Shown: positions 34,316 through 47,281 of the stretch, in pieces
Numbering within the stretch: the first letter of the stretch is position 1
Layout of the letters: the number at the start of each line of letters is the position of its first letter
Source of the DNA: Stereocaulon alpinum
Taxonomy: Eukaryota > Ascomycota > Lecanoromycetes > Lecanorales > Stereocaulaceae
DNA: 64,000 bases
Direction: 5' to 3'
Assembly: GCA_018257865.1 (NCBI GenBank)
Contig: JAEUBA010000071.1
Span: 102,880 to 166,879, forward strand
Made by a program: the position numbers and the translations under genes
Notes under the pieces: generated by a model
What the model saw: the letters and a program-made list of their open reading frames with translations, nothing else
Databases searched by the model: none
What the model was told of the DNA's origin: nothing

Positions 34316-34555
34316 CTTTCAGTCAGCTTATGTTTGTGGGGGGGAGGGACAGTAGAACATGCCTCTTTATCAGGAGTGTTACTCGTAGGAGAGAGAAGTT
34401 GATGTACTCGCTCTTGGCTCTCCAGCTGCCGACGGAGACGTTATTTCTCTTATAGACGTGCGCTCTTGCGGAATGGCGTGAAGGACTGTTTCCGCCGAAT
34501 ACCACAGGGACGTGCTGCTATAGACCGTTAGCCGGAGGAGATCGGGGTATAAGAT
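34316..34555. other. spacer; possible 5' end of the DUF7924 pseudogene
   Basis: An acceptor-like CTGAC..GAAAG lies just upstream of the first readable codon of the pseudogene, so a lost first exon may lie here. Confidence 0.3.
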
Positions 34556-35440
34556 GGTAGTTTCACCTTAGTCGTTCAACGGGTCCAGCGCTGAAAATTG
34601 CCGCCCGTGTCTTTTGATGCCTAACTTTGCTCGTGGTGGGGACATGTCGACCGGGAATGAGAGGAGGGAGATAAAAGACTTTTTCAACTGATGCGCTGTA
34701 GGATGGTGTGTTACGAACACGCCAGCAGGAGGTGTGGTGGTTGGCAGGCAGCGTAGACTTAGCGGCGGCACAGTCTTAGGGCTGCGACAGTAACCTAATT
34801 GGTCTTTAAGTCATCAGGATCATCCGCCGCCCGCCTGAAACACATCGTTCTACTTTTAGATTGGCAATCACTGCCACATTAACTCGCTTTGTCTGACTAG
34901 GCAAGGTCGGCCATTCACGCTCATCCTACCTAATCTCAACTCATCCGGCGTAACGGCATCGATCAGATCGCGAGGAAAACTTCCCATACGTTGATCGATA
35001 TGGTAGTCAATTAACATTACACTACTCTCGCGTCTCTCCCTCACCCTCGACGCTGTGATGCCGTATTTAGACTCGTTCCCGACTCCATCGCTTACCTCAG
35101 CTATTGTGAGCTGCCTTAGAAGTTAGCCTTCCTCCTCCTTATATATCCCAGTCATCTTTTAAATGACGTCCACACTCGGCCGGCCTTTGAGTTGGATGAA
35201 ATTGAAGGAAGATAAGGGAGATCTTACCGGGATGCAGAACATCACCTCTAGTTTGTTAAAGGGTTTGATAGGAGGTGGGCATTGCTTGGAGTTCCACAGG
35301 CGGAATATGATTTAAGACTTCCGGCCTAAGACCGGCGGGTTATGCCGTGGCATTGATTAAGTGGGCAGGAGGACGTGAGTGCGAATGCCCATTATGCGTA
35401 AATAGGGAGTCTGTATATGCAGGGTTGAATTACCAGGCCA
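34556..35440. repeat. direct repeat, left copy, flanking the helicase gene
   Basis: Matches 42340-43085 in the same orientation over most of its length. Shared tracts include GCGACAGTAACCTAATTGGT, CATCCGCCGCCCGCCTGAAA, ATCGATCAGATCGCGAGGAA and CTTCCGGCCTAAGACC. This copy is longer because of extra sequence near 35150-35310. On the minus strand both copies can encode a conserved peptide (RQLT.AEV.DGV; GSFPRDLIDA), so the repeat probably derives from a former gene or transposon. Confidence 0.8.
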
Positions 35441-35678
35441 TATTATTAGGCCAGTGTTCGAAATAAGAAAGATGGGCCGATATGTCCCAACCAATCACAG
35501 AATGTAAGCCACTCTTGTGAGTGCCGCCCGACTAATTTCAGCCTGAATATGACCTACTGCCACCCCGCCTATCGCGGCACTCTGACACCGGTCAAGCGAT
35601 TTCCCTCCCTTTTTAAACTGGAACAAGAACGCCACATCGGCTTTCTACCACTGACAACCCTTCCAGCATCTAATAAAT

Positions 35679-38600
35679 CTACCGCCCTCGCCTCTCAAAC
35701 TCCGCTTCCAAGTCCACTGCCCGCGTCACCCCCGCTGCAGGTTGATGATGAGTCCCACCCACAGTAGCCCCACACTGCGGACACCTAGCCGTCTGCATCG
35801 GCATGCCGCACTCGCCCACTGTAAAAGGATGTCCATTAGCGCAGTAATACCAGTGTCCCGTACCTTGAAAGCTCTGCGCCATGGCCGCGTACACGGCTGC
35901 CTTCTCTAGATTCGTCACAGACGCGTAGAATGTCGAGTCGCGGAGCATTTTCTCTGCTTCAGACACTTCCGCTGGCATGCCGGCTGTTTGACCCGGGTAG
36001 GTGTTGCAAATAGTGCGTGCGAGGTGGAGTTGGTCGTGGGCACGGTCGACGAGAGTGATCATGTCTGCGTCAGAGAGGCTGGCTGAGCGGCTGCGCTCTA
36101 AGGCGACGAAGCGGACCCAATAGAGGAGACCTTCGACTTCGTGTGCGGGTTGTTGCCGGGATCGGGACTCTTGGATCAAGTTCTCGCAATCTTTTCGATT
36201 GAGGGCAAGGCTGAGACGAAAGTCTCGAAGATTCCCCCCTGAAGCCATTCCGCCACCGTGAGTGACGAAGTCGGAGAGTATGGCGTAGTCGCAGCGGAGG
36301 AGTAGCACTGTTGCTAGGAGCCGGTTGCGGACTTGAAGCACGGAGGGTACATCGGTGATTTCGGTGTTGACCCCACGATGTTTGTGGGCGTCTTGTACGA
36401 GACCGTGAATGCGGCTGATGGGTTGTTCTGCTTCGTCAACCTCCTTGAGAAATCTTTTAATGTCAACGCGGAGCAAGGAGATATCCTTGTATCTAGCATT
36501 TGCTTTGCAGGCCTTGAGAACTACCTTTATCTGTTGATCACGAGAACCGATAAGCCCAATTTGCTCGAGGGAAAGCTTGTCAAGCGCGGAAGATAGCTCC
36601 GCCAGTCCAGGCGGCGGAGAGTTGGGGGGTTGCTTTTCAGTGACGGACTCTCGAAGATTGGCCTCTGCCTGCTCCATTCTGGAGGCCAAGGGAACAAACT
36701 GGGCGTTTGCCCAAACAATAAATTTTTTAGTCGCCTCGTCGATCCACGCTCGTCGAACTATGCGGCCATATCTATTGATATTGCGAAGAGGACTACGGCA
36801 CATAGGACAGTTCTTCAGCTCCGAGGTCGAGAACGGAACCGACCTCGACTTCAATCCGATAATCGCGTTCTCACCATTAGTGTCATCAGAGATGGTGTAG
36901 TATTTTGCGATCTCCATGTGGCCATCCATGCTTTCTAAAGTGAGGATGTGACCACAAGATGGTATGATACAAGGGCTTTCGTCTAGATCAATCTCGGTGT
37001 AGGTAGATCCCATGATGTAATCAACCATCGTATCCTTTACCGAGTTATCGGCGCACTTCTGACAGTATCGGGCCTCTGGACATATCTCTCCGCAGACAGA
37101 GGGACACTCATGACCACAACTGAGTGTTAACGAGCAGCGTTTGGAACACGGAAGCAGGTCACAGGGCACCGCACATGGCAATTTACACGCGCCGCGATGC
37201 GGACAGGACCAAGAGCAGTTTTCGACGCAAGGAGTACAAGGCTCGTGGCACTTCTTACTGCAACGCGAGTGACTGCACCGAACTTCGCACGGCTCCAGGC
37301 AGAGCCGACATGGCTTATCCTCGTGGCATGCCTCTGAGCACGCATGGCTGCAGGTGGTGTACTGTCTACTACATTGAGTCTTACAGATACCGTGATTAAT
37401 GTCTGAGATATGGCCGTCTTCACCTTTTGGGTTGCAATTTTTGCAAATCCGTTTACAGTCGTGGCCACACTCGAGAGCGGCCCCGCATGTAGCGTTGCAT
37501 GGGTAATCTGCTGCAAGTGGAAATTCGCAGCAGCGAACCTTTACAGTATGCTTGCAATCTGGCATAACAGCTTCAACCAAGACATGGCATTGAACAGCTT
37601 CCGGAGCCTGTGCCAGGTGGCATGCCAAACTTGTTTGAACGTGTCCACAAGGCAAGGCGATATTCGGCATCTGGATTTGACATTTCGAATCGCAGGGGTC
37701 TCCGCAAAACTTCGGACAGGCGTGATCACAGCCTTTTTTGATCCTTTGGCAGCGCTCCAGGCACCGAACAGCATTATGCAGCGGTTCCGAGTGGCATTTA
37801 TTGATACAGGCATGTCCGCATCTAAGTCGTGAGATGCACTTCCGGTTGCAGCCACCTTCGGGCGACAAGATAGAGAAGTCGTCCGGCTCCGACACCTCGA
37901 TTGGGGTTTCTTTATGTCGGGGGCAGCATAGCGCTAGAGTATTACCTATGTTTCCGTCGTTCTCGAGGATCGTGATAACCTTATTCCACATAGGAACAGG
38001 ACGTGCGGTGTCTGTGTTGCCGATGATATACATTCCGTGGCGGGCGCGACTTAGCAAGACGTTGATGCGATTCGACGTCTTCAGGAATCCACACTTCCTT
38101 TCGTCGTTACTCCGGACCAATGAGATGACGACGACTTTCGCCTCTTCTCCCTGGAAGTTGTCCACACTAGCGATCCTCAAAGCGTTCAGCAATGTTGTCT
38201 TGCGAACATTACCTTGATTTGCAGTCGTCTCTTCTTCACTGTCACCCTCCAGTCCGTTCGCCTCCAAATCTTCGAGATCTCGGTCACCGACCACGATCGC
38301 GAAGGAGGATCGTAGGCGCTGTTTGAGCTTCTGCAACTGTCCCAGATAAGGAGTCAGGACCGCGATATCTTCGTTCCGGTAGATTCCTTGGCGGACGAGA
38401 TGGGAGACCAGAGCAGCTGTCATCTCTACTTCCCAAGCATTAGTCTTGGAAAATGACTGCGCTGTATTCGAGGGAGAAGCATCTTCCCTCTTGTTATGAT
38501 CGAGCCAGAAGAGACGTTTCCGCATTCCGTCGACTTCTGGATACGTGGATACTGATGGGTGATCTTGCAACTTCGGATAGAGCGTGGACCTAATCAGCTC

Positions 38601-41600
38601 CGCAATCGATGGATGCATCCGACGCTGAACCTCCAGCGAACTGTAAGGAAGCTTCGGATAACCAGATTGAGGATGGACCAATCGTTCGAAAAGCGAGATA
38701 TCCAAAGAGAATTTTGCACCCCTGGGATTGTCGTATTGGAATTCGTAGTTGTTGATCTGTGGCCTTAGCTGCTCGTGATCCCCAATAAGAATGGCATGCT
38801 CGACGGAAGGCAGGAGTGCGGTGAGGGTATGTGCCTCCAATACCTCTCCCGCCTCTTCAAACACCACCACTTTTGCTCGCACTCGGCGGAGGATGTCTAA
38901 ATTTCGTGCCAGGCCTGTGGTTGTAACACCGATGATGTGCGCGCGAAGTAGGCAACGCAGGTCCAGCTCCTGGTGGCACTTTTTGAGCGAATTATTGATG
39001 TGGCGATATGAGTCGAGAACGTGTAGGAAACGTCGGGTGAGTTCTATGGTGTTTTGTTGGACCCAGTACCTGTGCAAAGCCAATCGCTCAGAGCCAGACA
39101 TCTCCTTTAAAGTAACACCGAGAAGCTCCGGAATCGGACGAGTTGAAGTAATGCGCTTGGGTGCTCCTTTGACCCAGCTATTCAAAATATTGAACTTCCT
39201 ACCACGTACCTCCTGGAATCCATCTTGGTCAACTCCACGTCCGAAAAGTTGTTCGAAGTGGCCATAGTGGTGGTTTTCGAGATATTCTTTGATACTACCC
39301 CAGTGGGCTGGATCCCTGAGGCCTGGCATGAGCTCCTCGATCTCATCAAGAGCGATGTCTAACTTTGCATAAAGTTGATATTTCTCATGGCCTTCGATCT
39401 TTGTGGGCCTGATTTCCTTCGAGATATGGTGGAGGTTCAAGTCCTGGAGGAGTTCCGATTTCGACCTCGATCCCAAACGGATAAGCTGCTCCACGCCGTC
39501 TTTAACCAGATGCTCAAGAAGTTGGTCGAGAGCGTGATTTGTGTAGCATACACAAATGATTGGCCCAAGCTTAGCTGAATTGCGATTTTTCAGTAAGGCC
39601 TTAATGATAGCGACACCGGTGTAGCTCTTGCCGGTGCCGGGCGGGCCTTGGATCAGCGCAAGACAACTTCTTAAAGCATTTATGGTAGACAGCTGCTGCG
39701 CATCGTCGAGTGTGGATTTCTCGCGGAGGGTGGTATCGTTGAAAGGCTGTCCGGGTGTAAGTCTCAGCTGCTCTCCTCCAGCCAAGGTCTCCAGGTTGAA
39801 GGAAAAGCCCGGCGTGCGAGAGTACGCAGGGGCAGGTATGTCGACGTCTCCTGCATATTGTGTATCGGGGGCGATAAATTGAGCGAAAGGGAGATCAAGG
39901 GTGCGGCTCATTTTTTGAAGTGCTTGCAGCGTCGGTCGGAAGGACGGTAGCAGAATTCCTGGGAACTCGACAAGCGACCGTCGTAGCTTGTGAGCCTGTC
40001 CGAGGTGACTGTTGATCCAAGTGATATCTTCCGAATTATCCTCCACCGGGCTAAGCATTAACGTGGCTCGGTCCGCATGCTTGAAAAGATTCGGTCGCTC
40101 ATCGGAGGCTCTCCTATATCTGGCTGATCGAACTTCACGTTCTTCATCGCCATTTTTTCTCTTTGGCGGAGGCGTCGGAGTAGGATCGCAAACAGAGAAG
40201 AAGATAGCACGACCTGTGGAAGAGATAAGGCATACAAAAGCATCGATCTGTAGCTGTTTGGTATTCCTCCACCATTCTTCTCGCTCCTTAGCTCCTTTCC
40301 GCGCCAGTGCGGGAGGTTGGTCAAACTCAGCCACAACCTGGAGCCCTCTCTTCCGATCGAATTCAAGTCGAAGCAGAGCGACGTTCTGATAGAGGATATT
40401 CCGAACGCCATTGTTCTGTCGCCTCGGTGGCGGCTGGGCATTGACGGGTTTGTTGAGCCGCTTACACTCAATCTGCACTGCATCCCGGAGTTGACCAACT
40501 GTATCTTCGCGCAGAAGTCTAAACTGTCGATCAAGTAAGCCCACCAGACCAGGCATATGGTGCTTCGTAGGATCGCTCGAAGGGAGGTACTCCAGTCGTG
40601 GGGACTGAATTTCTTCGGTAGTCGGCAGGATCTTGATGTCGAAGATATTTGCGTGATCGTTATCGTGGCGTGGACCTAGTTCAGATAACGCACCAGGAAG
40701 GTCTTGACCTACTTCGAAGACCGGTCGATGGCTCTTTTGCTCTATTGGACGGCCCCCTGACACTGGCATTAAAGCTCCAACACCAAGTCGTTGGCGAACA
40801 CGGGCTAAGCTTCGGCTTCCGGTCTGGAGGAGTTGTTCTGGAATAGCGGTTGAAACGTCGTTCACAATCGACGTGAACTCGGGAATAACCTGGGCGCCTT
40901 GATTTAACTCCACGATTCTTTCCAGCACTGCTAAGCTCGCTGTTACCGCAATCGAAGTTAGCTCTTCATCTTTGGCTTTTTCGTCCCAAGCAAGGGCGCC
41001 AAGAGCGGAAGTCGTAGACTTGAAAAGGTTGATAGCACGACGACCATTTGGGCCAAAAAGAAATGTGCAAATAGTATCGAGTGGTATCTCCAAAATCAGG
41101 GACGACAGAATGTCCGGGTGAGAGATGGTTCGGAAAAAGGGGAGCGTTCTGTCCTTAAAGTTACGCAGCCTCGTTTCTGGTTCGACGCCATCGGCCTGTT
41201 CATCCGTAAGGGCCTTGATCATGGCTAACCCTTCCTCAGTCGCTAGCTTCTTGATAATCTGTTGCCCAGTTTCTGTATGCTCTTTACTGGTAAGGTCCCA
41301 GGCCATCTTGAAGAAATTCCCGATCTCCACAACTTGAAACCGCGTATTCTGCCTCGGTATAAGGAATGTCCACTCTCGGAAGCTGGTTTCGAGTTCGGTC
41401 CGTGGTCGTGGCCTAGCGGTAGACTGCGGTGACTGTGTATTGGCACCGTTACCCGCCACAGTTTCGTGGGAGAACGGGCACTGCTGCCCTTGAAAGCAAC
41501 CCTTCGATGTCCCTAAGTATGGGCATGGTCCGTGATGAGGTGCTTTTAAAGCGGGCTTGGACTCGTGAGTGAACTTGCATCTGTTTCCGTATCTGCATTT

Positions 41601-41701
41601 GCCACGCCTGAAATCGAAGCAGGGTTTACTACTGGACAAGTAGGGTCAGATCATTTCCTGCTGTATCAAAATGGGTCTACTTACGCATCAACTTCTGCCA
41701 T
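35679..41701 (-). CDS. ZNFX1-type NFX1 zinc-finger helicase
   Basis: Exon 1 (41701-41685) supplies MAEVD. A 53-base intron (GTAAGT..GTCCAG) joins it to exon 2 (41631-35679), giving 1989 residues. Two CCCH fingers open the protein (CFDFRRGKCRYGNRCKFTH; CPYLGTSKGCFQGQQCPFSH). An SF1 helicase core follows: Walker A IQGPPGTGKS near residue 665, VVFEEAGEVLEAHT as motif II, GDHEQLRP as motif III, and NVLLSRARHGMYIIGN as motif VI. A Cys/His-rich NFX1-type block spans roughly residues 1265-1525. The end has an RZ-type finger (YYCANGHPFTVGECGMPMQ, then CPQCGATVGG). This is the full ZNFX1 architecture. Animal relatives act in small-RNA inheritance and antiviral RNA sensing; the fungal role is inference. 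No stops, so intact. It is flanked by direct repeats. Confidence 0.92.
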
Positions 41702-42339
41702 GTCGGTTCGAAAGAGCTAGGCTTGGAGTCGCTGAAACTTTGTCACTGGAGGTACATACTATGGCAGAGCTATCTTGTGTTAAAGTGAGGCTGTTATGAG
41801 GCTGATAAAAGCAACGCAATGGTCATAGGTGGGGTAGTCGCCAATCGTGGAACGAATTCCGTCTGTATCTATTTATAGATCCGGATAATCTAAAACATTC
41901 TTCGCCAGCATGTTGTTGAGAGTCACAGGAGCTCGCGAGATAGACAATCGGCAAGTCGATTAATCAAATATCCTATCAAGATCATAGTCTGCGCCTATAA
42001 TCAAGGTCTCCAACAAATCGGTACCGGCCGATCACCCATATGGCTAAGTTTAGCTCAGCAATTGGGCTATCGAGGGTCGCTCCGTAGACTAACGACTTCC
42101 TCGACAGCTCCTTGTTGCCTGCCAGCTCAAGATCGCCCGCATTCAGCTCAAATATTGGCCATGCCTCAGCCATTTGCGTGTAATTAATATCGGAAGATAA
42201 GATGGCCTCGGACTGGTGCTTCGATATACCTAGTGACCACCGGCTAAAGCCTTTGCTGTCCTCACAGCCTCAGAAGCGCTCCCAGATTAGCAATACTTGG
42301 ACGGACAGGTTGTCAGCTGAAGAACCGTTTCGAATGTAT
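41702..42339. other. upstream region of the helicase gene
   Basis: No supported gene; probably contains the helicase promoter. Confidence 0.4.
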
Positions 42340-43085
42340 AGTGGCTGTTTTACCTTGGGATTTTAATTGGGTCCGGCGAAGGTTGCCGCCCATATCTCTT
42401 CACATCTGACTTTGCTCGTGGTGGTGGGAATGAGGGGACGGGAGGCACACGTCTTGGTGTTACGAACACGCTAACAGAAGGCGTAGTAGTTGGCAGGCAG
42501 CGAAGCCTTGGCGGCGGCACAGTCTTAGGGCTGCGACAGTAACCTAATTGGTCTTTGAGTCATCAAGATCATCCGCCGCCCGCCTGAAACACATCGTTCT
42601 ACTTTTAGATTAGCAACCGCTGTCACAATGACTCGCTTTGTCTGATTGGGTAGGGCCATTTACGCTCAGCCTTTAACGAAGCTAAAGTAACTCCGTCCCG
42701 CCCTCACAGTCTCAACGCATCTAGCATCGATCAGATCGCGAGGAAAACTTCCTACACGTTCCTTGACTTGTATGTGAGATGGGAATCCATTAAAAATATA
42801 CTCTACACTCTCGCGTCTCCCCCCAGCCCTCGATACTGTGGCGCTGTGTTTAGAATTGTTCTGAACTCCATCCCTTACCTCAGCTGTTGTGAGCTGCCTT
42901 TGAAGTCGGCCCTCCTCCTCCTTAAGCATTGCTATCATCTCTCGGAACATAATTCATTGACTTCCGGCCTAAGACCAGTGACTCATGCCGTGGCATTGAT
43001 TTAAGCGGGCAAGAGGGCGTGAGTGCAAATGCCTACTACGCGTAAACAGGGAGTCTGCGTATGCAGGGTCGAATTACCAGGCCAA
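42340..43085. repeat. direct repeat, right copy, flanking the helicase gene
   Basis: Counterpart of 34556-35440, same orientation. The minus-strand frame 42950-42666 is open for 94 residues (ending RAGRSYFSFVKG) and better preserved than in the left copy. Both copies contain GTGTTACGAACACGC, which resembles fungal LTR starts, but no LTR structure was proven. Confidence 0.8.
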
Positions 43086-43913
43086 TGAAGCCTCAGAGTG
43101 CTATCATGATTATTTAAAGCCTGAATACATAACGCAAGATAAGGTAATAGTGCGGTCGAAAGCCTGACAAGAGACTCCTAACTGGTGAGCTAATTCTCTC
43201 TTTTATATAGGGGAGCCGGTCTGCAACTGCGATTTCCAACATCGCCTACTAATCATTGGTTCCAAAGCCTATTGTCTAGCTATTTCAACAGAAACACCTC
43301 TGCATCTCTCTACGGAGAGCTTGAGGACCGGCTTCACTCAACTTGTACCACACCAGTGAAATGCCCAAAAGAGCTCAACCGCCAACCCCTCCCGACTTAC
43401 CTGCAGTGCCTTCCGATTCAAGAAAAAAAGCTTACTACCCCGCCGGGAATATGGTGTATTATTGTCGACAGGGCAGTAAGAATCCAGTAATGAATCCCTT
43501 TCAGTTGATTCGCAACTAAACTTCCACAAGGTAATGTATGGCGGACGGGGACAGTGGATAATGGAACCTCCAGTACTCAACTCCATATTGTATGTCACCT
43601 CGTGGAAGCTTTAACATTTACGTCAAGTGCCTAAAGTCAATCATATTCTAGATCCAGGACGACGCTTCTGGACAGAAGTTAAATATCAACGCTGAATATA
43701 TACGGGAAAGAATCTAGTCTTTATAGAAGATGCAAACCAGGGGTATCGACTTAGATCTGAGGTTGAAAATCTTGCTCTTTGTCGTTTTCCAAGTGCTTTT
43801 TGGCAACTTCACGGCTCAGATATTTACGATCTAGTCCGCTCAAGGAACATACCACTAGCTCAACGTCGGGCTTCGGACTCGCTCGTTCAAAAGAGGAGAA
43901 ATGGTGGGCGCTA
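43086..43913. other. no gene recognised
   Basis: Short frames only; the 3' region of the phosphotransferase-like gene lies at the right. Confidence 0.4.
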
Positions 43914-45529
43914 TTAGGGTTTCAGACAGTTGTCAATCCACGCCCACAATTTCTTGTCCGCAACGAAGACATTGCCATTGCCTCTGATCCCGTGAGCCAA
44001 TGATTTATGGTATCGCAGAGACCACTGAGAGACCAAAGTCAACTTTCTTGCAATCGTCTGTCTCCACATATCGTCACGGAAATATTCCCTCTCTAGTCTA
44101 GCCACTTGTTCTGTTGTCTGGTCGTCTTCTTTCAATTCGTTACGTAATGATATATATTGCTGCGACAACTGCCTTGAACGAAAGAATTCTGAGATGTCTT
44201 GATTATGAATTTTAGTAGAATCCCAGAGGGCTTTGAAGAGATGATAATCCGTAGTTGAATCAAAGTTCAGAAGACGAGAAAGTAGCCATATCGGACGACT
44301 GCAGCTCAACAACAGACACAATGCCATCTCATTTTCGATATTTTCACGTTGTGTGTTCTCTTGAAGTGCGTATCGAAATCCATTTTCAAACGCAGGCAAA
44401 AGTGACACATCAACTTCATACCGTGATTGTGGTAGACCAGGGGCGGTGAGGAGTATAGACAAAGGCACAGAGGAACAGAATGCCCAGTCAATTATGCATG
44501 TGACATTGAAACCTTCGTCAACGAAGATATTGTCGACGCTGAAGTCAGGGTGGTGGATCGAGAACCGGTGTTTGCGGTCGTCTAAAAGAAATTTTGATGC
44601 GTTGTTCGTCCACCTTGTAATCATTTCTGAAAGCACATCTCCAGCAATGACATAATCGGTCCTATTTTCTGAACTATCAATCTTGGACTGCACAGTAACG
44701 AAGTCACTCCACCAATCTGACGCTTTCCGAAACCCGGTATAGTCATCGTACTCACTTCGCGCGGGAATAGGCGCTAAGAAGCAGTGATGACCTAGTTGAA
44801 GATATTTTACATGTTCCAAGAATGCCGAGACATGAGCCTCGTAATAGTCCTTCTCAGATTTGAAAGGTCCACGATTGATATCTCCAAGTGAATGTCGTTC
44901 ATTTAATAGTAGACCACGGGATAGACAGGTCTTGATGTGAAATTCCCCATCTTCCTCAATGAGTGATCCGGCCTGATCGAAACAAAGTCGAGATAGTTGC
45001 CATGTAATGACTCCGAGCTGAAATATAATCTTTATCTTTTGTTCGTGAGACAGATTGGGCTCATCTTTCTCTGAGTCCTTCCATATGCGCTGCAGAGGCG
45101 AGCCGTGAGCTTTACTCATGAGGATATAAGGGATACCGATATCGTTGTCCCTAGAACAACTATTTGATCATCAGCCCGTTCCAAAAACCGAATGAGGAGA
45201 ATAGTCTACCTGTATGCAAAGACTTCAGGAACAGGGATTGTACTATTGGCCTTGATGTACATAAGAGTAGCGGCTTCACTAGCCAACAGCGAGAGGTTCG
45301 TTTCGTCCGACTTGATTGCACCGTCGTCTCGTGGGGAGCGGAGCACCCACTCCACCCCGTCATAGAACGAAATTAGGATTGTCCAGTTGAAGCTACCACA
45401 TGCTGGTATCTGAGAAGTGTCGCAAAAGCAACGTTGCCCTCCGCGTAGATTGCTGACCAAGCGGCAAAGAGCAGGCGCATTGAAATCTGCATATTGGAAG
45501 GCGGTCGCGCGTTCACACTGTGATGGCAT
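43914..45529 (-). CDS. aminoglycoside-phosphotransferase (APH)-like kinase
   Basis: Exon 1 (45529-45210) and exon 2 (45150-43914) are joined by a 59-base intron (GTAGAC..GTTCTAG), giving 518 residues. Features of the fungal APH family: a start with CDTSQIPACGSFNWTI, the nucleotide-binding lobe ending in IPVPEVFAYR and IPYILMSKAHGSPL, the Brenner-type catalytic loop HHPDFSVDNIFV (about 306-317) and the metal-binding IIDW (326-329). The family phosphorylates small molecules or proteins; substrates of fungal members are mostly unknown. The conserved catalytic residues suggest activity. No damage is seen. Confidence 0.88.
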
Positions 45530-46349
45530 AGCTCATAGCGGAATTGTGGTTGCGCAAGGAAGTTAAGTTGGTTCTGCCTACTGGGGATGTTTTGGCAGGG
45601 CAGAACGGGCCCGAGGGGCTGATCCGTTAGAAGCCTCGCTGGAAATCCCCCAACTGCTTCAACTCTAAAGGATTCTGTGGGAGTGTGTTGAAAGTCTAGG
45701 CAGCAGGCGGGGCTTAAGGTATTGAAAACAACGAGGGCAGCTCAAGCCGATGGCTGAGGGAGCCATTTCAGGCTGCCATCTGCTGCGCCCCTGCACTGCC
45801 CCATAGTGCTCCCTCAGTGCTCCCTCGCTGCTCCCCCTTGCTCCCTCGCTGCTCTCCCTTGCTCCCTCGCTGCTCCCTCTAAAGCGGCCCTGCTCCCTTT
45901 CCCGAACAAAAACGGCAATTGCCAATCCTAAGTTCGGGGTGTATATAATATATATATATGTTATGCGCAATTTTAATGCGATTCCAAATCTGCAAGAATT
46001 ACTAGAATCCGATAGACGGTTGCTTGGGAATCAAGCTTTGGTACAGAGGCCGACACCAAAAGTCTTGAAAACTTGGCATTTTAAAGCTCGCTTTAGGCGG
46101 GAAGCTACCCGGGGCTGACCCAATAGATGGACTAGCTACGCCTCTAAGATAGGGGCTAACCAGGGCTATTCGGCTATCCCCTAGGTGACCTGACGCCGGA
46201 GTATGTCCCCTGCTACCCCGAAACGGTGCTTGGGGCGCTGCCTACTACGTATCCAGCGTAATAAAGCTTAGCGCAACGCTAATGTTACCCTGCAATACTG
46301 TGTTAATAACAGCTGCTAGAAGCTTCGATTCAGCAATAGGTGTATCCAT
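45530..46349. other. spacer with CTCCCTCGCTG tandem repeats and a NACHT-related scrap
   Basis: 45800-45890 holds imperfect tandem copies of gctccctcgctgctccctt, ending CTCTAAAGCGGCCC. 46036-46076 repeats, in inverted orientation, a segment of the NACHT fragment at 46440-46490 (ACACCAAAAGTCTTGAA). No gene was found. Confidence 0.5.
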
Positions 46350-46592
46350 CTATCCTTTCTGAGCAGTGGAAACTTTTAGTGGCATATAAACAACATTAGT
46401 GTCTTGTAGCGCGCTAAGCTTTAATACGCCTGATACGAAAGTAACCATGTGTTCAAGACTTTTGGTGTCAACCTCTGTACAGGCTTTCCTCTCATCAACC
46501 AAGCTTCGCGATAACACAGACTTTCCGCATCCGGGACCCGCCGAAACCCAGAGAAGTCTTAAGTCCTTATTGTTCCGCCACTCCAGGGTCAT
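46350..46592 (-). pseudogene. NACHT NTPase fragment
   Basis: The minus-strand frame MTLEWRNNKDLRLLWVSAGP continues into GCGKSVLSRSLVDER, the P-loop region typical of fungal NACHT/ankyrin receptors. The similarity then fades and a stop comes at 46350. The rest of the NACHT domain and the usual N-terminal part are missing, so this is a remnant. The same VDTKSLE coding segment is found inverted at about 46040. Confidence 0.6.
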
Positions 46593-46780
46593 GTGAATGC
46601 GTGGAATCCATAGAGCTTACTCCGTGGACAAGAATTCTGTTCAAGTAAGGCCAAAACCTTCCGTCACAGGCCACGTCTGAGATACTAGGCGTATCCTTTC
46701 GTGATGTCCTCTTCAGGACACATCAGATCCGGCACGCGGCAGTTCATCGACGACCGACAAGCGTATGTGAGATCGAGGAG

Positions 46781-47281
46781 ATGATTGGCAATGCGATATG
46801 GCTTACGACGATTCTGAAGGATGCTTTACGAACGAGGAGAATGGAACTGATACGAAAGGAAGTGGGAGTGATTTCAGAAGAGCTGAAACGAGTACAAAAT
46901 GGGTTGGAGCGGCGGATGTCGGAAGAGCTCGCGATGATTGCAGATAGAAGAAGGCTGTTAGCCCGACGTGAGGAGGAAGCAATCGACCTCATGCTCAGCG
47001 AAGGCAACCAAAATCGATCGCGCCTAGGATCAAGACTGGATGAGCTTCTGATACCGTGTCTGAAAGGCACCGGTTCGGGTTTCCTATATCCTCAAAGAGA
47101 TGAGCTGTGCGGAGATGGACGAGACGATTCTCAAAGTAGAAGACTTCGGAGGGGGCCAAGATCAATGGAAGGAGAAACGCTAACAGCCAGACTGGGGAAT
47201 GAAGTACCCGTGGATCAGCGCATTGGATTCGTTCTTGCGAGGACCCTTTCGCTCGCCCAAAGTCCTTCGGCAGGAACTTAA
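46781..47281 (+). CDS. hypothetical coiled-coil protein
   Basis: An open frame of 166 residues. The first 85 residues form a strongly charged helix (ELIRKEVGVISEELKRVQNG, then RRRLLARREEEAIDLML). The rest is polar with no recognised motif. The frame is open upstream of the ATG, so the gene may be longer or have another exon. It could be the N-terminal part of a lost receptor next to the NACHT scrap. Low certainty. Confidence 0.35.
   Translation: MIGNAIWLTTILKDALRTRRMELIRKEVGVISEELKRVQNGLERRMSEELAMIADRRRLLARREEEAIDLMLSEGNQNRSRLGSRLDELLIPCLKGTGSGFLYPQRDELCGDGRDDSQSRRLRRGPRSMEGETLTARLGNEVPVDQRIGFVLARTLSLAQSPSAGT

Noticed and set aside
35679..41639. start of the helicase at the leucine codon giving MSSSKPC
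   Set aside because: That codon is TTG. A GTAAGT..CAG intron links an upstream ATG exon (MAEVD) in frame, a better start.
42340..43085. LTR of a retrotransposon, based on TGTTACGAACACGC
   Set aside because: No TG..CA ends, PBS, polypurine tract or reverse transcriptase lies between the two copies; they flank a cellular helicase gene instead.
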